Of a DNA stretch of 64,000 bases, positions 18,074-28,822 are shown one piece after another (the first letter of the stretch is position 1; each line of letters starts with the position of its first letter). Position numbers and translations under genes: made by a program. The notes under the pieces were generated by a model. It had not been told where the DNA came from. It ran no database searches and was given only the letters and a program-made list of their open reading frames with translations. This DNA comes from Ramlibacter sp. (lineage in GTDB: Bacteria; Pseudomonadota; Gammaproteobacteria; Burkholderiales; Burkholderiaceae_C): assembly GCA_019635415.1 (NCBI GenBank), contig JAHBZN010000002.1, positions 496,001-560,000 on the forward strand, read 5' to 3'.

Positions 18074-19558
18074 TCATCCCAGATTGACGGGCACAAAAAT
18101 CTTGTTGTCGCCGCGCTGGATCAGCAGCGCCACCGATTTGCCCGACTTGGCGACCATGGCGCGGACCTGATCAATGCTCTGCACCGGCGTGCCATTGATG
18201 GCCAGCAGCACATCGCCCTGTTCCACACCGGCCGAGGCTGCGGCGCCGCTGGCGTCTTCCACCAGCAGGCCCCCCGGCACACCGGCCTGGCGCTTCTCAC
18301 CGGGTTGCAGGGGCCGCAGGGCCAGACCCAGCTTGCCCTGGCCAGCCATGCCGCTGTCGGCCACGGTGTCCGGCTTGTCACTGAAGCCTCCCAGCTTGGC
18401 CACCACGCTCTCGCCGCTGCCCTTGCGCCAGATGTCCAGCTGCACCTTGTCGCCAGGCGAGGCCAGGCCGATGAAGGCCGGCAAGTCGCTGGATGACACG
18501 ATGGGCTGCCCGTTGATGCGCTGGATCACGTCACCGGGCTGCAGGCCGGCGCGGTCCGCGGCGCTGCCCTTGCTCACGCTGGCCACCAGCGCACCCTCGG
18601 GCTTGGCCATGCCGAAGGACTCGGCCAGGGCCTGGTTGACCTGCTGCACGGCCACCCCGAGCTGCGCATGCTCGACCTTGCCATGCGCGATGAGCTGGTC
18701 CTTGATCTTACCCGCGACGTCGATCGGGATGGCAAACGACAGGCCCTGGTAGCCGCCGGTCTGGCTGTAGATCTGCGAGTTGATGCCCACCACCTCGCCG
18801 CGGGCATTGAACAGCGGGCCCCCCGAGTTGCCAGGGTTGACGGCCACGTCGGTCTGGATGAAGGGCACGAAGCTGTCATCGGGCAGGCTGCGGCCCTTGG
18901 CGCTCACGACACCGGCGGTCACCGTGTTCTCGAAGCCGTAGGGCGAGCCAATCGCGAGCACCCACTCGCCGACCTTGAGGTCACTGGTCTTGCCAATGGC
19001 CACCACGGGGAGATTCTTTGCATCGATCTTGAGTACCGCCACGTCGGTCTTGGGGTCGGCACCGAGCACCTTGGCGCGGAACTCGCGGCGGTCGGTGAGC
19101 TTGACGGTCACCTCCTTGGCATCGCGTACCACGTGGGCGTTGGTCAGGATGACACCGTCCGCGCTGACGATGAAGCCCGATCCCTGGCCGTGGGTGGGCA
19201 CTTCGCGCGGCTGCATGCGGCCCCCGCCCTGACCCTGCTGGAAGCGGCGGAAGAACTCGAAGAACGGGTCGTTGCCAAAGGGATCGCCACCCTCTCCGCC
19301 CCCGCTGTAGGCCGTTTTGGTGGTGCCTGTGACGCTGATATTGACCACCGCCGGTCCGTAGCGCTCGGTGATGCTTGAAAAGTCGGGCGCGGTCACCACG
19401 GCGGCACCGGCCACGGGCTGGCTCACTGCGGGCGGCAGGCCCAGTGCGTGGGCGTGACGGGTTTCAAACAGCGTGGCGCCGGCGCCGCCGATCACCCCGG
19501 CCGCCACCAGCGACAGCACGAGGCGGGAGGTCTTGAGGGAAACGTTCTGCATGGTCAT
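18074..19558 (-). CDS. degP: Periplasmic serine protease/chaperone of the Do (DegP/HtrA) family, first of two in the window
   Basis: 494 residues with an N-terminal signal (about 1-38), a trypsin-like domain with the triad H142 (TNAHVV), D172 (TDVAVLK) and S245 (NPGNSGGP), and two PDZ domains (the second ending at the C-terminus). It degrades or refolds damaged envelope proteins. It lies 94 bp downstream of the histidine-kinase gene on the same strand. That gap carries a PmrA/QseB-like direct repeat and a -10-like hexamer, so it likely has its own promoter driven by the adjacent response regulator. The ATG at 19558 has GGAGAG upstream; an in-frame ATG two codons later is also possible. It is distinct from the mucD copy at 57.3 kb. 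Confidence 0.92.
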   Translation of the reverse strand: MTMQNVSLKTSRLVLSLVAAGVIGGAGATLFETRHAHALGLPPAVSQPVAGAAVVTAPDFSSITERYGPAVVNISVTGTTKTAYSGGGEGGDPFGNDPFFEFFRRFQQGQGGGRMQPREVPTHGQGSGFIVSADGVILTNAHVVRDAKEVTVKLTDRREFRAKVLGADPKTDVAVLKIDAKNLPVVAIGKTSDLKVGEWVLAIGSPYGFENTVTAGVVSAKGRSLPDDSFVPFIQTDVAVNPGNSGGPLFNARGEVVGINSQIYSQTGGYQGLSFAIPIDVAGKIKDQLIAHGKVEHAQLGVAVQQVNQALAESFGMAKPEGALVASVSKGSAADRAGLQPGDVIQRINGQPIVSSSDLPAFIGLASPGDKVQLDIWRKGSGESVVAKLGGFSDKPDTVADSGMAGQGKLGLALRPLQPGEKRQAGVPGGLLVEDASGAAASAGVEQGDVLLAINGTPVQSIDQVRAMVAKSGKSVALLIQRGDNKIFVPVNLG

Positions 19559-19571
19559 GGCTCTCTCCAGG

Positions 19572-19595
19572 TAGTTGATCCGAATGCATCAACTA
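19572..19595. promoter_or_regulatory. Perfect 8-bp dyad in the degP leader
   Basis: TAGTTGAT, an 8-nt loop, and ATCAACTA. It lies 14 bp upstream of the degP ATG, next to its ribosome site. It could be an operator or an mRNA hairpin that limits ribosome access; the sequence does not decide between them. Confidence 0.4.
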
Positions 19596-19624
19596 TGGTC
19601 CCCTGACCTTAGACCGGCCTTAAT
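19592..19624 (-). promoter_or_regulatory. Predicted degP promoter with PmrA/QseB-like box
   Basis: On the plus strand CTTAGA-N5-CTTAAT (19608-19624) has the 11-bp period of PmrA/QseB half-sites (family consensus about YTTAAK-N5-YTTAAK). Read toward degP, a -10-like CATAGT (19592-19597) follows after 10 bp. The box thus replaces the -35 element, as in activator-dependent promoters of this family. The same spacing recurs in front of the response-regulator gene. Confidence 0.6.
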
Positions 19625-19652
19625 CTCACCGGGGCCGATCCAGGGGCGGGCG

Positions 19653-21011
19653 TCAGGTCCCGCGTGGCGGGAACCGCACCTCAACCAGGAGGCCGCCGAG
19701 ACGGCGCGACGAGTCCAGCCGCAGGCCCGCGCCATGGCGCTGCGCGATGGCGCGAACGATGGCCAGGCCCAGGCCACTGCCCCCGGCGGTGCCCAGGCTG
19801 GCCGCGTCCGCGGCGCGGTAGAAGCGGTCAAAGACCCTGTCGCGGTCGGTGGGGGCGATGCCCGGTCCGCTGTCCTCCACGGTCAGCAGGGTGGCCCCAC
19901 CGTCTTGCCGCAGGTCGATGTCGATCTGTCCTGGCGCCGGGGTGTACTTGATGGCGTTGTCGATCAGGTTGCGCAGCAGCATGCGCAGGGCCTCGCTGTC
20001 GCCCTGCACCGCAGCGGCACCGGTCAGGGCCTGTGGGCCCATTCCCAGATCGATACCCGCGGCCTGGGCCAGCGGCAGGGCGTCCCCGACCGCAAGGCGC
20101 ACCACCTGCTGCAGGTCCACGGGGCCGCTGGCTCCCGGTGGTTCGGTCCCTTCGGCCCGCGCCAGCGCCAGCAACTGTTCGACCATGCGGATGGCGCGGT
20201 CGATCCCCTGGTTCAATCGCGCGACGGCGGCTTCCTGCGCCACGGGGTCGGGCGGGAGCCCGCTGGCGGGGTGGCGCAGCGCCTGGGCCTGCAGCTTGAG
20301 CGCCGCCAGGGGGGAGCGCAGTTCATGCGCCGCGTCGGCCACGAAGTTCTGCTGCGCTTCAAACGCGTCCCGCACGCGCGCGAACAGGCCGTTGAGTTCC
20401 TGCACCAGCGGACGCACCTCGTCGGGCAGGCCGCCTTCAGCCAGCGGGGACAAATCGTCCGCGGCGCGTGCAGCCACCTGGCGGCGGGCCCGCTCCACCG
20501 GGGCCAGTGAGCGGCTGACCACCCAGCCCACCACGAGCATCAGCAGGGGCGCCATCAGGGCCACGGGCAGCACGGCGCGAACGGCCAGCGCGCGTGCCCG
20601 CGCGTCGCGCGCGCTCACGTCCTGCGCGATCTGCACGGTCTGCAGGGGGGTCTGCAGCGTGTAGACACGGTAGGCATTGCCTTGCACCGTGAGGTCGGAA
20701 AAGCCCAGCACCGCGCTTTGCGGCAGCAGGGAACGCGGCGAGCGGAACAGCCGCACGCCATCGGCCCCCCAGATCTGCACGAGGAACTCCAGGTCGTCGT
20801 CGTTGTCGACGCCCGGGGGCAACTGCCGCAGGTAGCCGCTGCGCATCGAGTGCGCCATTTGCTGCAGGTGGTAGTCAAACATGGCGTCGGCCTGCTGCAA
20901 GGCCCCGCGGTAGGCGCCAATGCCCTGAGCCGTGGCGAACAGGGCAATGGTCGCCAGCAGCAGCAGCAGCAGGCGCTGTCGCAGGGAGTGGTGGCCGGGC
21001 GCGCCAATCAT
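19653..21011 (-). CDS. Two-component sensor histidine kinase, QseC/TctE type
   Basis: 452 residues. Two membrane helices (about 13-33 and 147-169) flank a periplasmic sensor domain of about 110 residues. A HAMP-like linker follows, then the phosphoacceptor motif FVADAAHELRSPL with H229, and an ATPase domain with DNAIKYTP, DSGPGIAP and GSGLGLAI. It phosphorylates the response regulator encoded just upstream; the start codon overlaps that gene's stop by 4 bp (ATGA). The signal is unknown. degP follows on the same strand, which suggests an envelope or metal/antimicrobial stress input (inference). Confidence 0.93.
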   Translation of the reverse strand: MIGAPGHHSLRQRLLLLLLATIALFATAQGIGAYRGALQQADAMFDYHLQQMAHSMRSGYLRQLPPGVDNDDDLEFLVQIWGADGVRLFRSPRSLLPQSAVLGFSDLTVQGNAYRVYTLQTPLQTVQIAQDVSARDARARALAVRAVLPVALMAPLLMLVVGWVVSRSLAPVERARRQVAARAADDLSPLAEGGLPDEVRPLVQELNGLFARVRDAFEAQQNFVADAAHELRSPLAALKLQAQALRHPASGLPPDPVAQEAAVARLNQGIDRAIRMVEQLLALARAEGTEPPGASGPVDLQQVVRLAVGDALPLAQAAGIDLGMGPQALTGAAAVQGDSEALRMLLRNLIDNAIKYTPAPGQIDIDLRQDGGATLLTVEDSGPGIAPTDRDRVFDRFYRAADAASLGTAGGSGLGLAIVRAIAQRHGAGLRLDSSRRLGGLLVEVRFPPRGT

Positions 21012-21667
21012 GAACGGGGCACCAGGTAGCCCAGCCCGCGCACGGTCTGGATCACGTCAGCGCCGAGCTTCTTGCGCACGCCGTGGATGTAGACCTCGAC
21101 CGCATTGCTGCTGACCTCATCCTTCCAGCTGAACAGCTTTTCCTCGAGCTGGGCACGCGAGAAGACCACGCCCGGACGCGCCAGCATGGGCTCGAGCACG
21201 GCCCACTCGCGGGCAGAAAGGGATACCGGCGCGCCCTGGACCGATGCCTCGCGCGTGGCGGGGTTCAGGCTGACGCCGTTGTGCTCGAAGGCCGGACCGG
21301 CCTGGCCCGCGCCGCGGCGCAAAAGGGCCCGGATGCGGGCCTGCAGCTCGTCGATGTCATAGGGTTTGACCACATAGTCGTCGGCGCCGGCATCGAGGCC
21401 GGCAATGCGGTCGCCCACGGCGTCGCGCGCGGTGGCCACCAGCACCGGCAAGGTGCTCTTGCGCGCGCGCAGGGCCCGCAGCACCTGCAGGCCATCCCGC
21501 CGGGGCAGGCCCAGGTCGAGCAGCATCAGGTCATAGTCCTGGGAGGCCAGGGCGGTGTCGGCCATGGCCCCATCGCGGACCCAGTCCACCGCGTAGTGGG
21601 CGCCGCGCAGGGCTTCCAGCACGGCCTCACCGATCATGGTGTCGTCTTCGACGAGCAGCAGTCGCAT
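21008..21667 (-). CDS. OmpR-family response regulator, QseB/PmrA/TctD type
   Basis: 219 residues. The receiver domain has the acidic pocket VEDD (E7, D8, D9), phosphoacceptor D51 in LMLLDLGLP, and a conserved K in VVKPYD. The winged-helix DNA-binding domain (about 125-219) has LSAREWAVLEPML and SNAVEVYIHGVRKKL with the final IQTVRGLGYLV. It is the partner of the overlapping kinase gene. A CTTAGG-N5-CTTAGG repeat and a -10-like hexamer upstream point to autoregulation. Confidence 0.95.
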   Translation of the reverse strand: MRLLLVEDDTMIGEAVLEALRGAHYAVDWVRDGAMADTALASQDYDLMLLDLGLPRRDGLQVLRALRARKSTLPVLVATARDAVGDRIAGLDAGADDYVVKPYDIDELQARIRALLRRGAGQAGPAFEHNGVSLNPATREASVQGAPVSLSAREWAVLEPMLARPGVVFSRAQLEEKLFSWKDEVSSNAVEVYIHGVRKKLGADVIQTVRGLGYLVPRS

Positions 21668-21687
21668 CCTTCGTTCCTTGTGGAACG

Positions 21688-21720
21688 ATGATACGACCCG
21701 CTGCTTAGGTTGCGCTTAGG
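21688..21720 (-). promoter_or_regulatory. Predicted autoregulatory promoter of the response-regulator gene
   Basis: CTTAGG-TTGCG-CTTAGG (21704-21720) is a perfect 11-bp-period direct repeat of the PmrA/QseB-box type. Read toward the gene, TATCAT (21688-21693) follows after 10 bp. The repeat overlaps the stop codon of the upstream glutamate dehydrogenase gene. A small perfect hairpin (CGTTCC-TTGT-GGAACG, 21672-21687) lies between the -10 and the start codon. Confidence 0.65.
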
Positions 21721-23032
21721 GGTACAGGCCCCGCAGTTCGCGGGTGTGCAGGATGCGCTTGCAGGCCACGATGAAGGTGGCGGTGCGCAGGCTGACCTTG
21801 TGGTCCTGAGCCACCTGCCAGATGCCCGCGAAGGCCGCCTTCATGATGCGCACCAGACGGGCGTTGATCTCGTCTTCGTCCCAGAAGAAGCTGGAGAAGT
21901 CCTGCACCCATTCGAAGTAGCTCACCGTCACGCCACCGGCGTTGGCGATCACGTCGGGCAGCACCAGGATGTTGCGGTCGTGCAGGATGTCGTCGGCCTC
22001 GGGGGTGGTCGGGCCGTTGGCGCCCTCGATCACCATGCGGGCCTTGATGCGGCCGGCGTTGTCCTTGGTGAGCTGGGCTTCGAGCGCGGCCGGCACGAGG
22101 ATGTCGCAGTCCACGTCCCAGAACTGGTCGTTGGGAATGGATTCAGCGCCTTCAAAGCCGGCCACCGTGCGGTGCTCGGCCACATGCTTGAGCAGCAGGG
22201 GCACGTCCAGGCCCGCTTCACGGTAGATGGTGCCGCCATGGTCCTGCACGGCCACCACGCGGGCGCCGGCCTCGGCAAACAGCTTGCCGGCCACGCCGCC
22301 CACGTTGCCAAAGCCCTGGACGATGACGCGTGCGCTGGCGATGTCGAGGCCGATGTGCTTGGCTGCCTCCACGCCCACGGTGAAGACGCCGCGGCCCGTG
22401 GCCTCGCGCCGTCCCAGTGACCCGCCGAGGTCGATCGGCTTGCCGGTGACCACGCCGGTGGCCGTCGAGCCCTGGTTCATGGAGTAGGTGTCCATCATCC
22501 AGGCCATGATCTGCTCGTCGGTGTTGACGTCGGGCGCGGGGATGTCCTTGTTGGGGCCGATGATGATGCCGATCTCGCTGGTGTAGCGGCGTGTCACGCG
22601 CTCGAGCTCGCCGCGCGACAGCCGGCGCGGGTCGACGCGGATGCCTCCCTTGGCGCCGCCGTAGGGCACGTTGACCGCGGCGTTCTTGATCGACATCCAG
22701 GCCGACAGCGCCATCACTTCCGACAGCGTCACGTCCTGGTGGAAGCGCACGCCGCCCTTGCCGGGGCCGCGTGACGTGTTGTGCTGCACGCGGTAGCCCT
22801 CGAAGTGCGCCACGGTGCCGTCATCCAGGTGGATCGGGACGTCCACGATCAGCGCGCGCTTGGGCCGCTTGAGGGTTTCCACCCAGCGGGCCAGGTTGCC
22901 CAGGTAGGGCGTCACACGATCGACCTGCTGGAGGTAGATGCCCCACGGCCCGAGGTTGCTCGGGTCAAGGTAGGAGGGCAGGGCATTGGGGGACGGTGCG
23001 GCGGAAACGGGCCCACCGGGGGTACGCGACAT
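21716..23032 (-). CDS. gdhA: Glutamate (Glu/Leu/Phe/Val-family) dehydrogenase
   Basis: 438 residues. The substrate-binding [13 protein letters not shown] and catalytic [13 protein letters not shown] (K128) motifs are intact, followed by a Rossmann NAD(P) domain with VQGFGNVGG. It interconverts glutamate and 2-oxoglutarate plus ammonia; the length fits the hexameric catabolic NAD type, but cofactor choice cannot be read reliably. I chose ATG 23032 because AGGAG lies 7 bp upstream and the family starts here; the frame is open for 38 more codons upstream. It is divergent from the MFS gene. Confidence 0.9.
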   Translation of the reverse strand: MSRTPGGPVSAAPSPNALPSYLDPSNLGPWGIYLQQVDRVTPYLGNLARWVETLKRPKRALIVDVPIHLDDGTVAHFEGYRVQHNTSRGPGKGGVRFHQDVTLSEVMALSAWMSIKNAAVNVPYGGAKGGIRVDPRRLSRGELERVTRRYTSEIGIIIGPNKDIPAPDVNTDEQIMAWMMDTYSMNQGSTATGVVTGKPIDLGGSLGRREATGRGVFTVGVEAAKHIGLDIASARVIVQGFGNVGGVAGKLFAEAGARVVAVQDHGGTIYREAGLDVPLLLKHVAEHRTVAGFEGAESIPNDQFWDVDCDILVPAALEAQLTKDNAGRIKARMVIEGANGPTTPEADDILHDRNILVLPDVIANAGGVTVSYFEWVQDFSSFFWDEDEINARLVRIMKAAFAGIWQVAQDHKVSLRTATFIVACKRILHTRELRGLYP

Positions 23033-23136
23033 GGAATCTCCTGAAAGAAGGCAAACTTGCAGACTCGAAGCGTAGGAGACCGTCGTGCGGGTGTCCAAGG
23101 CCGTGTTGGCCGCACGCCATGCAAAGGATGCATAAC

Positions 23137-24366
23137 ATGCCGTCAACCCCTTCAGCCCCCGCTGCCGGCGCCTATCCGGTACCGCGCCGTATCCTGCCCG
23201 TCATCGTGCTGTCCCAGTTCGCCGGCACTTCGCTGTGGTTCGCGGTCAATGCGGTCATGCCTGACCTGCAGGTGGCCTGGGGCCTGCCCGGCAGCGCAGT
23301 GGGGTCGCTGACTTCGGCGGTGCAGCTCGGCTTCGTCGCGGGCACGCTGGTATTCGCACTGCTGCTGGTGGCCGACCGGTTTTCGCCGTCGCGCGTGTTC
23401 ATGGTGTGTGCGCTGCTGGGGGCGCTGGTGAATGCTTCCGCGGTGTTCCTGGACGGGCAGTACGTGCTCCTGCTCGGATTGCGCTTTGCGGTGGGGTTCC
23501 TGTTGGCGGGGGTCTATCCGGTGGGCATGAAGATCGCCGCGAGCTGGTACCGCGAGCGGCTGGATGCGGTCATGGGAGTGCTGATTGGCGCGCTGGTCCT
23601 GGGAACGGCCTTGCCCCACGGCCTGCGTGCGCTGGGGCTGCAGGCCACGGGCCAGGGCCTGTTCGGGCTGGCCTCGTGGCAGCTGGTGCTGCTTGCGGTC
23701 TCGTCGCTGGCGGCGCTCGGGGGCCTGGCCACGGCCCTGTGGGTGCCGGACAGCCCGGGCCTGGTCAAGGCTGCGCGCATCACGCCCCGCGCGCTGGGCG
23801 TCATCTGGGCGGATCGCCGGGTCCGGGCTTCGGTGTTTGGCTACTTTGGCCACATGTGGGAGCTCTATGCCTTCTTTGTCCTGCTGCCGCTGGTGCTGGC
23901 CACGCGGCTGGCGGGAGCACAGGTGAGCGCTGCCGCGTTCGTGATGATCGCCGCCGGGTTCGTTGGCTGCGCTGGCGGGGGCTTGTGGGCGCGCCGCATC
24001 GGCAGTGCCCGGGTGGCGGGCGTTCAGCTGGCCACCAGTGGCCTGTGCTGCCTGCTGGCGCCGCTGCTGCTGACGGCACCGCTGCCGCTGTTCATGCTGT
24101 GGCTGCTGGTGTGGGGCGTGTCGGTTTCGGGTGACTCCCCCCAGTTCTCCACGCTGACCGCGCACAACGCACCCCGTGAGATCGCGGGCAGCGTGCTGAC
24201 GTTTGCCAACTGCATCGGCTTTGTGATCTCGGTGGTCAGCATCGAGCTGTTCGTGCGCGCATCGCACAGCCATTCGCTCGGCACCGTGCTGCCCTGGCTG
24301 GGGCTCGGACCGGCATTGGGGCTGTGGCTGTTCCGCCCACTGCTCAAGCGCACGCAGGGCGGATAG
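23137..24366 (+). CDS. MFS transporter (CynX/NimT-like), substrate unknown
   Basis: 409 residues, about 12 hydrophobic helices. Helix 1 begins [23 protein letters not shown], a form common in small-solute MFS carriers annotated as CynX/NimT or YbfB relatives. Helix 4-5 contains [18 protein letters not shown], the MFS signature region. The ATG at 23137 has AAAGGA 8 bp upstream; two other in-frame ATGs at 23119 and 23128 lack such a site. The inner-membrane location is clear but the substrate cannot be inferred; it converges with argH. Confidence 0.8.
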   Translation: MPSTPSAPAAGAYPVPRRILPVIVLSQFAGTSLWFAVNAVMPDLQVAWGLPGSAVGSLTSAVQLGFVAGTLVFALLLVADRFSPSRVFMVCALLGALVNASAVFLDGQYVLLLGLRFAVGFLLAGVYPVGMKIAASWYRERLDAVMGVLIGALVLGTALPHGLRALGLQATGQGLFGLASWQLVLLAVSSLAALGGLATALWVPDSPGLVKAARITPRALGVIWADRRVRASVFGYFGHMWELYAFFVLLPLVLATRLAGAQVSAAAFVMIAAGFVGCAGGGLWARRIGSARVAGVQLATSGLCCLLAPLLLTAPLPLFMLWLLVWGVSVSGDSPQFSTLTAHNAPREIAGSVLTFANCIGFVISVVSIELFVRASHSHSLGTVLPWLGLGPALGLWLFRPLLKRTQGG

Positions 24367-24386
24367 CCCGCACTGTCCTGCGGGCT
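24365..24386. terminator. Hairpin between convergent MFS and argH genes
   Basis: AGCCCGCA-CTGTCC-TGCGGGCT, a perfect 8-bp stem overlapping the MFS stop codon. There is no T-run on either strand, so it is a weak bidirectional terminator candidate. Confidence 0.45.
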
Positions 24387-24396
24387 CGGCGGGGAT

Positions 24397-25797
<1,401 letters not shown>

Positions 25798-25841
25798 GTC
25801 AGGGCAATAATCAGGTTCTGACCCGATCAGGCGAAAGTTGG

Positions 25842-26879
25842 ATGCAGGACTCCCAAATTTTATCGGCCTTCCAGGAGCCGCCCGCACGGCGGCCCGTGCC
25901 GCGGCCTGCCGGCGTGCTGATCTTCGATGCCTGCCAGACGGGCGTGATCCTGCGTGCCGTGCTGTTTGTCGAGGCCGTGGTGGGCGTGGGCGCGATGTTT
26001 GGCTCGGCCGGGTTCATGGACTGGCTGGCGCGCCTGTCCGTGCTGACCGGCGCCGCGCTGCCCGCCACGCTGGCCTGGCTGATTGCCGCATGCAGTGCCA
26101 AGCGGCTGTTGGCACGCCTGCCGCGCGCCGGGCAATATGCCTGCGGCGTATTGCTCGGGGTGCTGGCCGGACTCTACGGCTGCGGGCTGCTGGCGCTGGT
26201 GGGCTTCATCGGCGACGTGCCGTGGGTGGCGGCGGGCTTCACGGGCGCGCTGCTGGCGTCGGCGCTGGTGGCGGCGCTGGTCTGGCGGGCCAAGGCCCGC
26301 ACCCCGGCGGACACCGCGGCGCGGCTCACCGAACTGCAGGCGCGCATCCGCCCCCACTTCCTGTTCAACACGCTGAACAGCGCGATTGCGCTGGTGCGCC
26401 AGGACCCGGCGCGCGCCGAAGCCCTGCTCGAGGACCTGAGCGACCTGTTTCGTCATGCGCTGATGGACCCGGGCGACTCGGTGACGCTGGCCGAGGAGAC
26501 GGACCTGGCCCAGCGCTACCTCGCGATCGAGCAGGTGCGTTTTGGCGAGCGGCTGCGCGTGGAATGGGCGCTGGACCCCGCAGCGTCGGATGCACGCCTG
26601 CCGCCGCTGCTGCTGCAGCCCCTGGTGGAAAATGCCGTCAAGCACGGGGTGGAACCCAGTGCGACAGGCGCACAGGTTCGCGTGAGCAGCCAGCGCCGGG
26701 GCAGCAGCGTGGTGGTGAAGGTCACCAACACCGTGCCGGGCGGCCAGGGGCAGCCCGGGCATGGCCTGGCGCTGGACAATGTGCGTGACCGGCTGCGCCT
26801 GCTGCATGACGTGCAGTCGCAATTCCAGGCCGGACTGAAAGACGGGGTTTACCAGGTGCGCATCGAGGTGCCCGCATGA
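25842..26879 (+). CDS. algZ: LytS/AlgZ(FimS)-type sensor histidine kinase
   Basis: 345 residues with four hydrophobic helices (about 33-150) and no separate periplasmic domain. The His_kinase motif [15 protein letters not shown] carries H172, followed by a short ATPase domain with [10 protein letters not shown] and [13 protein letters not shown]. This is the atypical kinase family paired with LytTR regulators. The next gene begins inside its stop codon (ATGA), so the pair is translated together. ATG 25842 is chosen over the longer frame, which would overlap argH. Confidence 0.9.
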   Translation: MQDSQILSAFQEPPARRPVPRPAGVLIFDACQTGVILRAVLFVEAVVGVGAMFGSAGFMDWLARLSVLTGAALPATLAWLIAACSAKRLLARLPRAGQYACGVLLGVLAGLYGCGLLALVGFIGDVPWVAAGFTGALLASALVAALVWRAKARTPADTAARLTELQARIRPHFLFNTLNSAIALVRQDPARAEALLEDLSDLFRHALMDPGDSVTLAEETDLAQRYLAIEQVRFGERLRVEWALDPAASDARLPPLLLQPLVENAVKHGVEPSATGAQVRVSSQRRGSSVVVKVTNTVPGGQGQPGHGLALDNVRDRLRLLHDVQSQFQAGLKDGVYQVRIEVPA

Positions 26880-27616
26880 CACTCAAACTGCTGGTGGTCG
26901 ACGACGAGGCGCTGGCCCGGTCGCGCCTGTGCACGCTGCTGGGCGACTGCAGGACGCCTGCGGTGCACGTGGCGGGCGAGGCCGCCAACGCCGCCCAGGC
27001 CATGGAGCTGATCCAGCATCAGCGCTTCGACGCCGTGCTGCTGGACATCCACATGCCGGGCGCTGATGGCATGACCCTGGCCTCGGCCCTGCGTGCCCTG
27101 CCGAGGCCTCCCGCCATCATCTTCGTGACCGCTCACCCCGAGCACGCGGTGCAGGCCTTCGAGATCGACGTGGCCGACTACCTCACCAAGCCCGTCCGGC
27201 TCGAGCGGCTTCAGCTGGCGCTACAAAAAGCAGAGCGCCTGGTGGCCGCTGGGCAAGGGCCAGAGCCTGATCTGGTGCAGGAAAGCCTGCTGATCCAGGA
27301 CCGCGGGCGAACCGAGCGCGTGCCGCTTGCCGAAGTGCTGTACTTCAAGGCCGAACTCAAATACATCACGGTGCGGACCCTGGCGCGCAGCTACATCCTC
27401 GATGGCTCGCTCAACGAGCTCGAGTCACGCCATGGTGATCAGTTCATCCGCGTGCATCGCAATGCGATGGTGGCCCGCCGCGCCATGCGCGCGCTCGAGA
27501 AGCACCATGACCCGGAAGAAGGCGACGGCTGGGCCGTGCGGCTGGCCGGGGTGGACGAAGTGCTGGCCGTGTCGCGGCGCCAGGTGGCCGCCGTGCGCGA
27601 AGCCATCGCCGGCTGA
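26876..27616 (+). CDS. algR: LytTR-family response regulator, AlgR type
   Basis: 246 residues: a receiver domain with D9, D10 and phosphoacceptor D57 (VLLDIHMPG) and a K in LTKPVRL, then a linker, and a LytTR DNA-binding domain (about 140-245) with IRVHRNAMVARRAM. In pseudomonads AlgR controls alginate and type IV pilus function; the local target set is unknown, though a PilY1-like gene lies in the same window. Residues 116-135 of the linker coincide with a copy of the 58-bp coding repeat. It overlaps algZ by 4 bp. Confidence 0.92.
   Translation: MTLKLLVVDDEALARSRLCTLLGDCRTPAVHVAGEAANAAQAMELIQHQRFDAVLLDIHMPGADGMTLASALRALPRPPAIIFVTAHPEHAVQAFEIDVADYLTKPVRLERLQLALQKAERLVAAGQGPEPDLVQESLLIQDRGRTERVPLAEVLYFKAELKYITVRTLARSYILDGSLNELESRHGDQFIRVHRNAMVARRAMRALEKHHDPEEGDGWAVRLAGVDEVLAVSRRQVAAVREAIAG
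27220..27277 (+). repeat. 58-bp coding repeat, copy 4 (algR linker)
   Basis: The hairpin stem is GGCGCT/AGCGCC around the family's 11-nt loop. Columns GGTGGCC and AAGGGCC match the family. It is the same orientation as the gene but in another frame from copies 2, 3 and 8, giving a different peptide in the receiver-LytTR linker. Confidence 0.65.
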
Positions 27617-27629
27617 AACGCTGCCCCGC

Positions 27630-28808
27630 ATGGACCCGATGCCCGAAACCTCAGACGCCCGGCCCGAGCCCGTGGCCGCGCCGGCCGAGGCGGCCTCCCC
27701 GCCGCGCGTGCTGCTGCACATGCCGGTGGACGTTCGCAGCCTGTCGCTCGCCATCCTGGCCGTGCTCGCGGTGCTGGCCGTGCTGCGCTGGGCCAGTCCC
27801 TTCTTCATTCCCCTGATGCTGGGCCTGATGTTCAGCTATGCGCTGTCGCCGCTGGTCAATGCGCTCGAACGCCTGCGGCTGCCCAGGGCGCTGGGCGCGG
27901 CGCTGTTGCTGGTCGCCATCCTGGGGGCACTGGGGGGCACGGCCTACGCGCTGACCGACCAGGCCAATGCCGTGGTGGAGGCTCTGCCCAACGCCGCCCG
28001 GAAACTTGGAGATGTGATGCGCCGCCAGCGCGCGGCCCAGCCCGGCGCGCTGGAGACCGTGCAGAAGGCCGCGGCCCAGCTGGAGCGCGTGGCGGAGGAA
28101 AATGGCGGGCCCACCACGGCCAGCCGGGGCGTGACGCGCGTGCAGATCGAGCGGCCGCGGCTCAACGTCAAGGACTACCTGTGGAGCGGCACGCTGGGCC
28201 TGATGAACCTGCTGGGCCAGATCGTGGTGGTGACCTTCCTGACCTATTTCCTGCTGATCTCGGGTGACACCTTCCGGCGCAAGCTGGTGCGGATCGCCGG
28301 CCCCAGCCTCAGCCGCAAGAAGATCACCGTGCAGGCGCTGGACGAGATCAATGGTCAGATCCAGCGCTACCTGCTGGTGCAACTGGGCAGCAGCCTGCTG
28401 GTGGGTCTGGTGACCGGCCTGTCGTTCTGGGCCCTGGGGCTCAACAACGCCGCGGTGTGGGGCGTGGCGGCCGGGGTGCTGAACCTCGTGCCCTACGTGG
28501 GCTCGATCCTGGTCACGGTGGCGGCGGCGCTGGTGGCCTTCCTGCAGTTTGGGCAACTCAACATGGCCCTCTGGGTCGGCGGCGCCTCGCTGGTGATCAA
28601 CATGATCGAGGGCTACCTGCTGACGCCCTGGCTGACCAGCCAGACCAGCCGGATGAACCCGGTGGCGGTGTTCGTCGGCGTGCTCGCCTGGGGCTGGTTG
28701 TGGGGCGTGTGGGGCCTGCTGCTGGGCATCCCGATCCTGATGGCGGTCAAGGCCATTTGCGATCGGGTCGATGACCTCAAGCCCGTGGGAGAACTGCTCG
28801 GCGCCTGA
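27630..28808 (+). CDS. AI-2E family transporter / PerM-like permease
   Basis: 392 residues with about eight hydrophobic helices. The family pattern shows as FFIPLMLGLMFSYALSPLV near the start, a central soluble stretch (about 110-200), and ALGLNNAAVWGVAAGVLNLVPYVGS and EGYLLTPWL near the end. The family name comes from an autoinducer exporter, but most members, including PerM/YdiK, have unknown substrates. The ATG at 27630 lies 13 bp past algR, so it probably belongs to that operon. Confidence 0.85.
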   Translation: MDPMPETSDARPEPVAAPAEAASPPRVLLHMPVDVRSLSLAILAVLAVLAVLRWASPFFIPLMLGLMFSYALSPLVNALERLRLPRALGAALLLVAILGALGGTAYALTDQANAVVEALPNAARKLGDVMRRQRAAQPGALETVQKAAAQLERVAEENGGPTTASRGVTRVQIERPRLNVKDYLWSGTLGLMNLLGQIVVVTFLTYFLLISGDTFRRKLVRIAGPSLSRKKITVQALDEINGQIQRYLLVQLGSSLLVGLVTGLSFWALGLNNAAVWGVAAGVLNLVPYVGSILVTVAAALVAFLQFGQLNMALWVGGASLVINMIEGYLLTPWLTSQTSRMNPVAVFVGVLAWGWLWGVWGLLLGIPILMAVKAICDRVDDLKPVGELLGA

Positions 28809-28822
28809 GCCCCGCCCGCGCC

